DNA from: Nemertoderma westbladi
Lineage: Eukaryota; Xenacoelomorpha; Nemertodermatida; Nemertodermatidae
Direction of reading: 5' to 3'
Length of the DNA stretch: 64,000 nt
Assembly (NCBI GenBank): GCA_032718475.1
Contig: JAUCBJ010006822.1
Coordinates: 1 to 64,000 of the forward strand
Shown here: piece by piece, positions 22,491 through 35,889 of the stretch
How the letters are laid out: each line of letters begins with the position of its first letter
Numbering within the stretch: the stretch's first letter is position 1
The notes under the pieces: generated by a model
The model's database searches: none
What the model was told of the DNA's origin: nothing
Seen by the model: the letters and a program-made list of their open reading frames with translations, nothing else
Position numbers and translations under genes: made by a program

Positions 22491-24678
22491 AAGCCCCTGT
22501 CTTGTATTTTAATTATATCAGAAATCCTTGCCTTCAGTACAAATATCTAAAAATTCATTCACCTGAAGTATGGGTAACATTATAAATTCGTTTTTCGCAC
22601 AGTAGAGTTAACTAAGCAAATACCCTCGGTCCAGGTTGACTGAATGATTTTATTAATGTTTGCCATGCATAATGTACTATATTTGGGTCCCATGACCCAC
22701 CCCATTGAACAGCTTTGCTTACATCTGATAGAAAGTAATCCCAAATTAACTTCCCTCTACGAAAATTATTTTAATTAAATACATACAACATAGCAGTCTA
22801 CTCTGCAATCAACAGTACACAATAACTAAAATGGCATTCAGCTTACCAGCTATTCGCATTAAGCTAATAGATATACGATTTCATTCGATTCAGTGAGTGT
22901 GTGAGGGCTATTGGGAGAGCAATCAGCTTATGATGTAATACATTAGAATCCCACGGCTTTTGTTTGCTTACTGTCTGAGTTGTAGAGTGAGGATAATACT
23001 TGGCAGAGAAAGCATTTCCTTGTTAGGTGGCCATTCCTATAGAATAGCATTACTAGGCTTTCTCTATCCATTTTTCATGAGTGCCAGCTGGTGTTTTTAT
23101 CATTGCGCCTATGGCGTTTTTTCGTTTATGTCTATTTTTCGAGCCCAAGGCTCATGGACGAAATAGCGGAACATACCAGGGACCTTAGAATCGCGGTATC
23201 CAGCCGCTGTGAAAATTTCATCAAAATCGTTAGAGTAGTTTTGGCTATAGATTAACCAGCCAGTCAATCAATCAGCCAACAATTCTTACAGTAATGAACC
23301 TCTCGGTTCCTAACAAGGCTTAATATAAATCGATGAGGTTGCCAAGATTATTGTACTTAGTACACCCATACTGTTTGTTTAGGCCCTGCACTCTCTGTCA
23401 AAGCAAATATTAACTGGTTGATTTAGTTTGTGGTTCTACACAGGCTTAGTATAAATCGATGAGGCTGCCAACTGGTTGGTTTAGTTTGCAATCTATTACC
23501 GCCTCAGCTGAATAACTCTACCCCCTGCTGAATGACTATTAGGTATACAGTGTATCGGCTACATTAATGCCAACATTAATACTGTGGAGGCTGTATGCTT
23601 ATAAGGTGGAATGTTTACTCAGCCTTATACTGATACTCTGTAAGGCTAAGACTAACATTATAGTTTGAAATATAAAAATCACTTCTTGGCTACATTAATG
23701 CCAACATTATTGCAAAGTGTTTTATTGTTGGATTACTCTCTGTCAGTCTCCCCTTCAGAACATTGTATTGGGAATTTACTTTAGTTTACTCTACTGTGCC
23801 ATTCAGCTGAATGGATTTGAGCGATTGCCAAGTTACAGAGTTGGATCATTCTCTGACCATATGCAAAGACATGAAATCTTTTTAAAAATATACTTTTTCA
23901 ATGTTTTTTTTTCTGACCTAAAATTTCAAAAAAAAAATTTTCGTAGCCAGTACTGCCAATCGATTCGCCATCAAAAATAACGCAAAAAATTTTTTTTGCA
24001 AAATTTTAAATTACTGTAAATTTTTGGCGACTGGGGGGGGTCAATTTTTTTCGATCCGCTATAACTCCGGAACGCTTTGTCCAAATTCGATGGGGTTTTC
24101 ATTTTTCAACTTAATTCGATGTCCTCTTTCAGCCTATCCATGTTTCGAAACCCCAAACAGCGCCTTTTCAAAAATTAATTTTTTCTAGTTCTAGAATTTT
24201 ACAAATTTCAAAAAAGTTGCAGTATTTTATTAACGCCTTTACGGAATTCGATAACGTTTTCGATTTTTATATTAAACGCAATATCCTGAATCTCAATAGC
24301 CTAGTTTCGCGTCACCAATGCCAAGATTTCATACTTTTTGAGGAAAATTTTTCTAGATTAATATTTATTTAATTACATTTATCGCGATTTCTTATTACTG
24401 GTTGCACATGAACTGATGGAGTTTTCAATTTATTAACCAAACACGATATCGCGCATCGCACCAGCGTGGTTTCGAAATTCCAAAACGAGGTCTTCACTAG
24501 TTGCAGGTCGATTTTGTTCTAGAATTGAGCAACTAATAATAGATCAAATTTATTAATAATTATTGTATGAAATATGATTGTATTTTTACATAATTATTAG
24601 TTCTATACTAATTCTCGTTGTCTCTTTTATTTAAAATAAAAAGTCGGTTCCTTATCGGGCCGCTAGGCCCGTCACTAG

Positions 24679-26182
24679 TTAGGAACCGAGAGGTTCATTA
24701 CTGTAAGAATTGTTGGCTGATTGATTGACTGGCTGGCTGACTGACTGGCTGATCTACAGCCAAAACTACTCTAACGATTTTGATGAAATTTTCACAGTGG
24801 CTTGATACCGCGATTCTAAGGTCCCTGGTATGTTCCGCTATTTCGTCCATGAGCCGTGGGCTCGAAAAATAGACATAAACGAAAAAACGCCATAGGCGCA
24901 ATGGTAAAATAACACCAATGACAGCTGGTGTCATGATGAAAAATGACTTATGTAATGCATTTCTACAGAAGGCTTAGTATAAATCGATGAGGTTGCCAAG
25001 ATTATTGTACTTAGTACACCCATACTGTTTGTTTAGGCCCTGCCAAAGCAAATATAAACTGGTTGGTTTAGTTTGAAATCTATTATTGCCTCAGCTGAAT
25101 AACTCTTCCCAATGCATTCTAGTTGAGTATCCAAGTTTCTCCCTCTGCTAATGTAAGCTGAATGACGGTTTAGTACACAGTGTGTTGGCTACATTAATGC
25201 CAACATTCTTGCAAAATGTTTTATTGTTGGATTACTCTCTGTCAGTCTCCCCTTCAGAACATTGTATAGGGAATTTACTTTAGTTTACTCTACTGTGCCA
25301 TTCAGCTGAATGGATTTGAGCGATTGCCAAGTTACAGAGTTGGATCATTCTCTGACCATAGGCAAAGACATCAAATCTTGTTAAAAATATACTTTTTCCA
25401 TGTTTTTTTTTCTGACCAAAAATTAAAAAAAAATTTTTTCGTAGCCAGTACTGCCAATCGATTCGCCATCAAAAATAACGCCAAAAAATTTTTTGCAAAA
25501 TTTTAAATTACTGTAAATTTTTGGTGGCGACTGGGGGGGGGGGGTCAATTTTTTTCGATCCGCTATAACTCCGGAACGCTTTGTCCAAATTCGATGGGGT
25601 TTTCATTTTTCAACTTAATTCGATGTCCTCTTTCAGCCTATCCATGTTTCGAAACCCCAAACAGCGCCGTTCAAAAATTAATTTTTTCTAGTTCTAGAAT
25701 TTTACAAATTTCAAAAAAGTTGCAGTATTTTATTAACGCCTTTACGGAATTCGATAGCGTTTTCGATTTTTATATTAAACGCAATATCCTGAATCTCACT
25801 AGCCTAGTTTCGCGCTCACCAATGCCAAGACTTCATACTTTTTGAGGAAAATTTTTCTAGAATAATTTTTATTTAATTACATTTATCGCGATTTCTTATT
25901 ACTGGTTGCACATGAATTGATGGAGTTTTCAATTTATTAACTAAACACGATATCGCGCATCGCACCAGCGTGGTTTCGAAATTCCAAAACGAGGTCTTCA
26001 CTAGTTGCAGGTCGATTTTGTTCTAGAATTGAGCAACTAATAATAGATCGAATTTATTAATAATTATTGTATGAAATATGATTGTATTTTTACATAATTA
26101 TTAGTTCTATACTAATTCTCGTTGTCTCTTTTATTTAAAATAAAAAGTCGGTTCCTTATCGGGCCGCTAGGCCCGTCACTAG
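24679..26182 (+). mobile_element. array unit U13, family A, 1504 bp
   Basis: Both ends family A. The G run near 25535 is the longest in the array (12) and is preceded by an extra TGG (TTGGTGGCGACTGG). A single base insertion (GCGCTCACC) breaks the accidental plus-strand frame near 25815. Confidence 0.85.
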
Positions 26183-27669
26183 TTAGCAAGTCGTTAGACT
26201 TGATTACTGTAAGAATTGTTAGCTGACTGACTGACTGGCTGACTGACTGGCTGGCTGATCTACAGCCAAAACTGCTCTAACGATTTTGATGAAATTTTCA
26301 CAGCATCTAGATACCGCGATTCTAAGGTCCCTGGCATGATCGGCTACTCCGTCCATAGCCTCTGGGCTCGAAAAATAGAGATAAACGAAAAAAACGCCAT
26401 AGGCGCAATGGTAAAATAACACCCATGACAGCTGGTGTCCTGATGAAAAATGGCTTATGTAATGCATTTCTACACAAGGCTTAGTATAAATCGATGAGGT
26501 TGCCAAGAGTATTGTACTTAGTACACCCATACTGTTTGTTTAGGCCCTGCACTCTCTGTCAAAGCAAATATTAACTGGTTGATTTAGTTTGTGGTTCTAC
26601 ACAGGCTTAGTATAAATCGATGAGGCTGCCAACTGGTTGGTTTAGTTTGCAATCTATTACCGCCTCAGCTGAATAACTCTTCCCCCTGCTGAATGACTAT
26701 TAGGTATACAGTGTATCGGCTACATTAATGCCAACATTAATACTGTGGAGGCTGTATGCTTATAAGGTGGAATGTTTACTCAGCCTTATACTGATACTCT
26801 GTAAGGCTAAGACTAACATTATAGTTTGAAATATAAAAATCACTTCTTATTATCTGTATTGGGTTAATAATCACTGTGGCATTCAAAATGTTTTATAGGT
26901 GATTGACATTTAGTGCAAGCTGAATGACTGTTAGTTACAGAGTACTACTGCACTGTATTTTATTTTTAAATCTTTCGTCCAACATTAATACTTTGGAGGT
27001 TGTATGCTTATAAGGCGAATGTTTACTCAGCTTCATACTGATACACTGTAAGGCTAACACTAACGTTATAGTTTAAAACATAAAAATCACTGCTTATTAT
27101 CTGTATCAGGTTACACACTGTGGCATTCAAAATGTTTAAATGTTTTATAGGTGATTGATATTTAGTGCAAGCTGAATGACTGTAGGTTACAGAGTACTAT
27201 TGCACTGTATTTTATTTTTAAATCTTTTGGCCAACATTAATACTGTGGAGGCTGTATGCTTATAAGGCGGAATGTTTACTCAGCCTCATACTGATACTCT
27301 GTAAGGCTTACACTAACATTATAGTTTGAAATATAAAAATAACTGCTTATTATCTGTATTGGGTTAATCACTGTGGCATTCAAAATGTTTTGTTAGGTGA
27401 ATGACATTTAGTGGCTAAGATTATTCTCTGTCAGATTCCCTTCACACCATAGGCAAACATTGTTGAGGCTGAGGGAATTTACTTTAGTTTACTCTACTGA
27501 GTCATTCAGCTGAATGGATTTGAGCAATTGCCAAATTACAGAGTGGGATCTCTCTCTGACCATAGGTAAATAACACTTCCCTTCTGAACATAGGTAAACA
27601 TTGTTGAGGGAACTTACCTTTGATTGACGACTTCCGACTTGCTTAACGGCGTCTTGACGCCGTCTCTAG
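26183..27669 (+). mobile_element. array unit U14, family B long, 1487 bp
   Basis: Both ends family B. It carries the three 252-bp repeats but differs from U2/U5/U18i by small changes (for example TTTAAAACATAAAA, and a longer A run in GAAAAAAACGCC), so it is a separate lineage of the long B element. Confidence 0.85.
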
Positions 27670-29155
27670 TTAGGAACCGAGAGGTTCATTACTGTAAGAA
27701 TTGCTCGTGGCTGACTGGCTGACTGGCTGGCTGATCTACAGCCAAAACTACTCTAACGATTTTGATGAAATTTTCACAGCATCTAGATACCGCGATTCTA
27801 AGGTCCCTGGCATGATCGGCTACTCCGTCCATAGCCTCTGGGCTCGAAAAATAGAGATAAACGAAAAAACGCCATAGGCGCAATAGTAAAATAACACCAA
27901 TGACAGCTGGTGTCCTGATGAAAAATGGCTTATGTAATGCATTTCTACACAAGGCTTAGTATAAATCGATGAGGTTGCCAAGATTATTATACTCAGTACA
28001 CCCATACTGTTTGTATAGGCCACCACTCTCTGTCAAAGCAAACATTAACTCGTTGGTTTAGTTTGAAATCTAATATCGCCTCAGCTGAATTACTCTTCCC
28101 AATGCGTTCTATGGGAATATCTCACTCTGCTAATGTAAGCTGAATGACTTAAGTACACAGTGCGTTGGCTACATTAATGCCAACATTATTGCAAAATGTT
28201 TTATTGTTGGAATACTCTCTGTCAGTCTCCCCTTCAGAACATTGTATAGGGAATTTACTTTAGTTTACTCTACTGTGCCATTCAGCTGAATGGATTTGAG
28301 CGATTGCCAAGTACAGAGTTGGATCATTCTCTGACCATAGGCAAAGACATCAAATCTTTTTAAAAATATACTTTTTCCATGTTTTTTTTTCTGACCAAAA
28401 ATTTCAAAAAAAAATTTTCGTAGCCAGTACTGCCAATCGATTCGCCATCAAAAATAACGCAAAAAATTTTTTTTGCAAAATTTTAAATTACTGTAAATTT
28501 TTGGCGACTGGGGGGGGTAAATTTTTTTCGATCCGCTATAACTCCTGAACGCTTTGTCCAAATTCGATGGGGTTTTCATTTTTAAACTTAATTCGATGTC
28601 CTCTTTCAGCCTATCCATGTTTCGAAACCCCAAACAGCGCCGTTCAAAAATTAATTTTTTCTAGTTCTAGAATTTTACAAATTTCAAAAAAGTTGCAGTA
28701 TTTTATTAACGCCTTTACGGAATTCGATAGCGTTTTCGATTTTTATATTAAACGCAATATCCTGAATCTCACTAGCCTAGTTTCGCGTCACCAATGCCAA
28801 GACTTCATACTTTTTGAGGAAAATTTTTCTAGAATAATTTTTATTTAATTACATTTATCGCGATTTCTTATTACTGGTTGCACATGAATTGATGGAGTTT
28901 TCAATTTATTAACTAAACACGATATCGCGCATCGCACCAGCGTGGTTTCGAAATTCCAAAACGAGGTCTTCACTAGTTGCAGGTCGATTTTGTTCTAGAA
29001 TTGAGCAACTAATAATAGATCGAATTTATTAATAATTATTGTATGAAATATGATTGTATTTTTACATAATTATTAGTTCTATACTAATTCTCGTTGTCTC
29101 TTTTATATTAAAATAAAAAGTCGGTTCCTTATCGGGCCGCTAGGCCCGTCACTAG
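27670..29155 (+). mobile_element. array unit U15, family A, 1486 bp
   Basis: Family A ends, with the 5' module variant typical of long B units (CATGATCGGCTACTCC). The motif before the G run is altered and CTCCGGAACG reads CTCCTGAACG. Confidence 0.85.
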
Positions 29156-29989
29156 TTAGGAACCGAGAGGTTCATTACTGTAAGAATTGCTCGAGACTGG
29201 CTGGCTGGACTGACTGACTGACTGACTGATCTACAGCCAAAACTACTCTAACGATTTTGATGAAATTTTCACAGCGGCTAGATACCGCGATTCTAAGGTC
29301 CCTGGTATGTTCCGCTATTTCGTCCATGAGCCGTGGGCTCGAAAAATAGACATAAACGAAAAAACGCCATAGGCGCAATGATAAAAACACCAGCTGGCAC
29401 TCATGAAAAATGGATAGAGATGGCCTAGTAATGCTATTCTATAGGAATGGCCACCTAACAAGGAAATGCTTTCTGTGCCAAGTATTATCCTCACTCTACA
29501 ACTCAGACAGTGAGCAAACATAAGCTGTGGGCTTCTAATGTATTACATCATAAGCTGATTGCTCTCCCAATAGCCCTCACACACTCACTGAATCGAATGA
29601 AATCGAATATCTATTAGCTTAATGCGAATAGCTGGTAAGCTGAATGCCATTTTAGTTATTGTGTACTGTTGACTGTAGAGTTGACTGCCATGTTGTATGT
29701 ATTTAATTAAAATAATTTTCGTAGAGGGAAGTTAATTTGGGATTACTCTCTATCAGATGTAAGCAATGGGGTGGGTCATGGGACCCAAATATAGTACATT
29801 ATGCATATGCAGGGCAAACATTAATAAAATCATTCAGTCAACCTGAAGGGTATTTGCTTTAGTTAACTACTGTGTGAAAAGCGAATTTATGATGTTACCC
29901 ATACTTCAGGTAAATGAATTTTTAGATATTTTGTACTGAAGGCAAGGATTTCTGATATAATTAAAATACAAGACAGGGGCTTGTTTCGA

Positions 29990-30320
29990 TATATGTAGTT
30001 GCGCCCTTCGAGCAACACGTGAGTTAATCAAATATTAGACACAATGTTTGAGTTGTCCCTTCGAGCAGCACGTGAGTTTGGCTTTGACCCTTCGATATAT
30101 GTATTTGCGCCCTTCGAGCAGCACGTGAGTTACATCAAATAATAGACACACTGTTTGACTTTGTCCCTTCGAGCAGCACGTGAGTTTTGCTTTGACCCTT
30201 GATATATGATGTTGTGCCCTTCGAGCAGCACGTGAGTTACATCAAATAATAGACACACTGTTTGACTTTGTCCCTTCGAGCAGCACGTGAGTTTGGCTTT
30301 GACCCTTCCAGCAGCATGTG
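29990..30320 (+). repeat. CACGTG-bearing short repeats in U16
   Basis: Six CACGTG sites inside CCCTTCGAGCAGCACGTGA-type repeats (first copy GAGCAACACGTGAG), ending with CAGCATGTGTC where the degenerate tract begins. Confidence 0.75.
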
Positions 30321-30321
30321 T

Positions 30322-31301
30322 CAATCGAGCCGAATCATACCGATCGAGCCGAATAGAACCAATCGAGGCGATCAAGCCGAGTCGAGCCCAATCGAGCCGA
30401 ACGGAGCCGAGTTGAGCCCAATCAAGCCGAGCGAGCCAGACTGAGCCGATTCAAGCCCAATCGAGTCGAGTCGAGCCCAATAGAGCCGAGTCGAGCCCAA
30501 TCAATCCTAGTCGAGCCCAATTGAGCCGGACTGGGCCAAGTCGAGCCCAATCGAGCCAGACTGTGCCAAGTTGAGCCAAATCGAACCGGGTCAAGCCCAA
30601 TCAATCCCAATCGAGCCGAGTTGAGCGGATTGAGCCGAATCGAGCCCAATTGAGCCAAGTCGAGCCGGACCGAGCCAAGTCGAACCGAATCGAGCCGATT
30701 GAGCCGAATCGAGCTGAGTCGACTCAGACCGAGCTGAGCCGAAACCAATCGAGCCGAGTCGAGCCGTGACATGCCAAATTGAGCCGGACTGAGTCGAGTC
30801 AAGACCAATCAAGCCGAGTCGAGCCCAATCGATCCGGACGGAGCCGAGTTGAGCCTAATCAAGCCGAGTCGAGCCCGACTGAGCCGAGTTAAGCCCAATC
30901 GAACCGAGTCGAGCCCAATAGAGCCGAGTAGAGCCCAATCAAGCCTAGTCGAGCCCAATTGAGCCGGACCAAGCCCAGTCGAGCCGGACTGAGCCAAGTT
31001 GAGCCAAATCGAGCCGAGTCAAGCCCAATTAATCCCAATCGAGCCGATTCAAGCCCAATCGAGCCGAGTCGAGACCAATCGAGCCCAATCGAGCCGATTC
31101 AAGCCCAATCGAGCCGAGTCGAGACCAATCGAGCCGAGTCGAGCCCAATTGAGCCAAGTCAAGCCGAACCAAGCCGAGTCGAACCCAATCAAGCCGATTG
31201 AGCCGAATCGAGCTGAGTCGAGTCGAGCCCAATCGAGCCAAACCGAGCCGATCAAGCCAAGTCGAACTGAATCGAGCCCAATCATGCCAGACCGAGCCGA
31301 G
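30322..31301 (+). repeat. degenerate pentamer / 20-base repeat in U16
   Basis: Irregular mix of GAGCC, GAGTC, GAGCCCAATC and related pentamers, often in the 20-base pattern GAGCCGAGTCGAGCCCAATC. Its last 60 bases (ending GACCGAGCCGAGCTCGTTG) align with the non-pentameric end of the U12i tract, so the tracts are homologous. Open frames of 60-128 codons in it are by-products. Confidence 0.9.
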
Positions 31302-31366
31302 CTCGTTGTCTCCTTTATTTGAAATAAAAAGTCGGTTCCTTATCGGGCCGCTAGGCCCGTCACTAG

Positions 31367-32861
31367 TTAGGAACCGAGAGGTTCATTACTGTAAGAATTG
31401 CTCGAGACTGGCTGGCTGACTGACTGACTGATCTACAGCCAAAACTACTCTAACGATTTTGATGAAATTTTCACAGCGGCTAGATACCGCGATTCTAAGG
31501 TCCCTGGTATGTTCCGCTATTTCGTCCATGAGCCGTGGGCTCGAAAAATAGACATAAACGAAAAAACGCCATAGGCGCAATGGTAAAATAACACCAATAA
31601 CAGCTGGTGTCGTGATGAAAAATGGCTTATGTAATGCATTTCTACAGAAGGCTTAGTAATAAATCGATGAGGTTGCCAAGATTATTATACTCAGTACACC
31701 CATACTGTTTGTATAGGCCACCACTCTCTGTCAAAGCAAACATTATTAACTGGTTGGTTTAGTTTGAAATCTAATATCGCCTCAGCTGAATTACTCTTCC
31801 CAATGCCATCTATGGGAATATCTCACTCTGCTAATGTAAGCTGAATGACTGTTACGTACACAGTGAGTTGGCTACATTAATGCCAACATTATTGCAAAAT
31901 GTTTTATTGTTGGATTACTCTCTGTCAGTCATCCCCTTCAGAACATTGTATAGGGAATTTACTTTAGTTTACTCTACTGTGCCATTCAGCTGAATGGATT
32001 TGAGCGATTGCCAAGTTACAGAGTTGGATCATTCTCTGACCATAGGCAAAGACATCAAATCTTTTTAAAAATATACTTTTTCCATGTTTTTTTTTCTGAC
32101 CAAAAATTTCAAAAAAAAATTTTTCGTAGCCAGTACTGCCAATCGATTCGCCATCAAAAATAACGCAAAAAATTTTTTTTGCAAAATTTTAAATTACTGT
32201 AAATTTTTGGCGACTGGGGGGGGGTCAATTTTTTTCGATCCGCTATAACTCCGGAACGCTTTGTCCAAATTCGATGGGGTTTTCATTTTTCAACTTAATT
32301 AGATGTCCTCTTTCAGCCTATCCATGTTTCCAAACCCCAAACAGCGCCGTTCAAAAATTAATTTTTTCCAGTTCTAGAATTTTACAAATTTCAAAAAAGT
32401 TGCAGTATTTTATTAACGCCTTTACGGAATTCGATAGCGTTTTCGATTTTTATATTAAACGCAATATCCTGAATCTCACTAGCCTAGTTTCGCGTCACCA
32501 ACGCCAAGACTTCATACTTTTTGAGGAAAATTTTTCTAGAATAATTTTTATTTAATTACATTTATCGCGATTTCTTATTACTGGTTGCACATGAATTGAT
32601 GGAGTTTTCAATTTATTAACTAAACACGATATCGCGCATCGCACCAGCGTGGTTTCGAAATTCCAAAACGAGGTCTTCACTAGTTGCAGGTCGATTTTGT
32701 TCTAGAATTGAGCAACTAATAATAGATCGAATTTATTAATAATTATTGTATGAAATATGATTGTATTTTTACATAATTATTAGTTCTATACTAATTCTCG
32801 TTGTCTCTTTTATTTAAAATAAAAAGTCGGTTCCTTATCGGGCCGCTAGGCCCGTCACTAG
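31367..32861 (+). mobile_element. array unit U17, family A, 1495 bp
   Basis: Both ends family A. Private changes (AATTAGATGTCC, TTTCCAAACCCC, TTTTTTCCAGTTC, ACCAACGCC) are shared with U20, which marks these two as sister copies. Confidence 0.85.
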
Positions 32862-35800
32862 TTAGGAACCGAGAGGTTCATTACTGTAAGAATTGCTCGT
32901 GACTGACTGACTGACTGGCTGGCTGAGCTGATCTACAGCCAAAACTACTCTAACGATTTTGATGAAATTTTCACAGCGGCTAGATACCGCGATTCTAAGG
33001 TCCCTGGTATGTTCCGCTATTTCGTCCATGAGCCGTGGGCTCGAAAAATGGACATAAACGAAAAAACGCCATAGGCGCAATGGTAAAATAACACCAATAA
33101 CAGCTGGTGTCGTGATGAAAAATGGCTTATGTAATGGATTTCTACACAAGGCTTAGTAACTAGAGACGGCGTCAAGACGCCGTTAAGCAAGTCGGAAGTC
33201 GTCAATCAAAGGTAAGTTCCCTCAACAATGTTTACCTTTGTTCAGAAGGGAAGTGTTATTTATCTATGGTCAGAGAGAGATCCCACTCTGTAATTTGGCA
33301 ATTGCTCAAATCCATTCAGCTGAATGACTCAGTAGAGTAAACTAAAGTAAATTCCCTCAGCCTCAACAATGTTTGCCTATGGTGTGAAGGGAATCTGACA
33401 GAGAATAATCTTAGCCACTAAATGTCATTCACCTAACAAAACATTTTGAATGCCACAGTGATTAACCCAATACAGATAATAAGCAGTTATTTTTATATTT
33501 CAAACAATAATGTTAGTGTAAGCCTTACAGAGTATCAGTATGAGGCTGAGTAAACATTCCGCCTTATAAGCATACAGCCTCCACAGTATTAATGTTGGCC
33601 AAAAGATTTAAAAATAAAATACAGTGCAATAGTACTCTGTAACCTACAGTCATTCAGCTTGCACTAAATATCAATCACCTATAAAACATTTAAACATTTT
33701 GAATGCCACAGTATGTAACCTGATACAGATAATAAGCAGTGATTTTTATGTGTTAAACTATAACGTTAGTGTTAGCCTTACAGTGTATCAGTATGAAGCT
33801 GAGTAAACATTCGCCTTATAAGCATACAACCTCCAAAGTATTAATGTTGGACGAAAGATTTAAAAATAAAATAAGAGTGCAGTACTGTAGTACTCTGTAA
33901 CTAACAGTCATTCAGCTTGCACTAAATGTCAATCACCTATAAAACATTTTGAATGCCACAGTGATTATTAACCCAATACAGATAATAATAAGTGATTTTT
34001 ATATTTCAAACTATAATGTTAGTCTTAACCTTACAGAGTATCAGTATAAGGCTGAGTAAACATTCCACCTTATAAGCATACAGCTTCCACTGTATTAATG
34101 TTGGCATTAATGTAGCCAATAACCTGTACCTAACAGTCATTCAGCAGGGGGAAGAGTTATTCAGCTGAGGCGGTAATAGATTGCAAACTAAACCAACCAG
34201 TTGGCAGCCTCACCGATTTATACTAAGCCTGTGTAGAACCACAAACTAAATCAACCAGTTAATATTTGCTTTGACAGAGTGTCCTAGGGCCTAAACAAAC
34301 AGTATGGGTGTACTAAGTATAATAATCTTGGCAACCTCATCGATTTATTACTAAGCCTTGTGTAGAAATGCATTACATAAGCCATTTTTCATCAGGACAC
34401 CAGCTGTCATTGGTGTTATTTTACCATTGCGCCTATGGCGTTTTTTCGTTTATCTCTATTTTTCGAGCCCAGAGGCTATGGACGGAGTAGCCGATCATGC
34501 CAGGGACCTTAGAATCGCGGTATCTAGATGCTGTGAAAATTTCATCAAAATCGTTAGAGTAGTTTTGGCTGTAGATCAGCCAGCCAGTCAGCCAGCCAGC
34601 CAGCCAGTCAGTCAGTCAACAATTCTTACAGTAATCAAGTCTAACGACTTGCTAATAAATCGATGAGGTTGCCAAGATTATTATACTTAGTATTACACCC
34701 ATACTGTTTGTTTAGGCCCTGCACTCTTTGTCAAAGCAAATATTAACTGGTTGGTTTAGTTTGAAATCTATTATCGCCTCAGCTGAATTACTCTTCCCAA
34801 TGCAATCTATGGGAATATCTCACTCTGCTAATGTAAGCTGAATGACTGTTACTTACACAGTGTAGTTGGCTACATTAATGCCAACATTATTGCAACATGT
34901 TTTATTGTTGGATTACTCTCTGTCAGTCTCCCCTTCAGGAACATTGTATAGGGAATTTACTTTAGTTTACTCTACTGTGCCATTCAGCTGAATGGGTTTG
35001 AGCGATTGCCAAGTTACAGAGTTGGATCATTCTCTGACCATAGGCAAAGACATGAAATCTTTTTAAAAATATACTTTTTCCATGTTTTTTTTTCTGACCA
35101 AAAATTTCAAAAAAAAAAATTTTCGTAGCCAGTACTGCCAATCGATTCGCCATCAAAAATAACGCAAAAAATTTTTTTTGCAAAATTTTAAATTACTGTA
35201 AATTTTTGGCGACTGGGGGGGGGGTCAATTTTTTTCGATCCGCTATAACTCCGGAACGCTTTGTCCAAATTCGATGGGGTTTTCATTTTTCAACTTAATT
35301 CGATGTCCTCTTTCAGCCTATCCATGTTTCGAAACCCCAAACAGCGCCGTTCAAAAATTAATTTTTTCTAGTTCTAGAATATTACAAATTTCAAAAAAGT
35401 TGCAGTATTTTATTAACGCCTTTACGGAATTCGATAGCGTTTTCGATTTTTATATTAAACGCAATATCCTGAATCTCACGAGCCTAGTTTCGCGTCACCA
35501 ATGCCAAGACTTCATACTTTTTGAGGAAAATTTTTCTAGAATAATTTTTATTTAATTACATTTATCGCGATTTCTTATTACTGGTTGCACATGAATTGAT
35601 GGAGTTTTAAATTTATTAACTAAACACGATATCGCGCATCGCACCAGCGTGGTTTCGAAATTCCAAAACAAGGTCTTCACTAGTTGCAGGTCGATTTTGT
35701 TCTAGAATTGAGCAACTTTACTTTACTTTTACTTTTAACTAATAATGGATCGAATTTATTAATAATTATTGTACAGTATGAAATATGATTGTATTTTTAG

Positions 35801-35889
35801 ATAATTATTAGTTCTATACTAATTCTCGTTGTCTCTTTTATTTAAAATAAAAAGTCGGTTCCTTATCGGGCCGCTAGGCCCGTCACTAG
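32862..35889 (+). mobile_element. array unit U18, family A, split by U18i
   Basis: The host comprises 32862-33159 and 34656-35889 (1532 bp in all). The break lies between CTTAGTAA and TAAATCGATG; other units carry the continuous GGCTTAGTAATAAATCGATG. There is an extra ACTTTACTTTTACTTTTA insertion near 35717. Confidence 0.9.
33160..34655 (-). mobile_element. nested unit U18i, family B long, reverse, 1496 bp
   Basis: Starts on the plus strand with CTAGAGACGGCGTCAAGACG (the reversed B 3' end) and ends with CTAACGACTTGCTAA (the reversed B 5' end). It has the same length as U2 and U5, and no difference was noticed where compared. It sits between A and T with no target duplication, the classic Helitron target. 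This is the best evidence in the window that the units are mobile. Confidence 0.92.

Larger units (their letters stand above)
20993..23313 (-). mobile_element. nested unit U12i, family A with pentamer tract, reverse, 2321 bp
   Basis: Begins on the plus strand with CTAGTGACGGGCCTAGCGGC (the reversed A 3' end) and finishes with GAACCTCTCGGTTCCTAA (the reversed A 5' end). It has the U6 layout with a much longer pentamer tract. Relative to the element the target is G/T, and the base after CTAG is T. Confidence 0.9.
20702..24678 (+). mobile_element. array unit U12, family A, split by U12i
   Basis: The host unit comprises 20702-20992 and 23314-24678 (1656 bp in all). The break falls in TTCTACA / CAAGGCTT; other units have the continuous sequence, so the inserted segment brought no target duplication. 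It contains the same partial 252-bp repeat and chimeric join (about 23683) as U10. Confidence 0.88.
29156..31366 (+). mobile_element. array unit U16, family A with degenerate pentamer tract, 2211 bp
   Basis: Family A ends, with the U6/U12i layout. The pentamer tract is replaced by, or decayed to, a degenerate 20-base pattern. It carries the largest set of CACGTG repeats. Confidence 0.85.
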
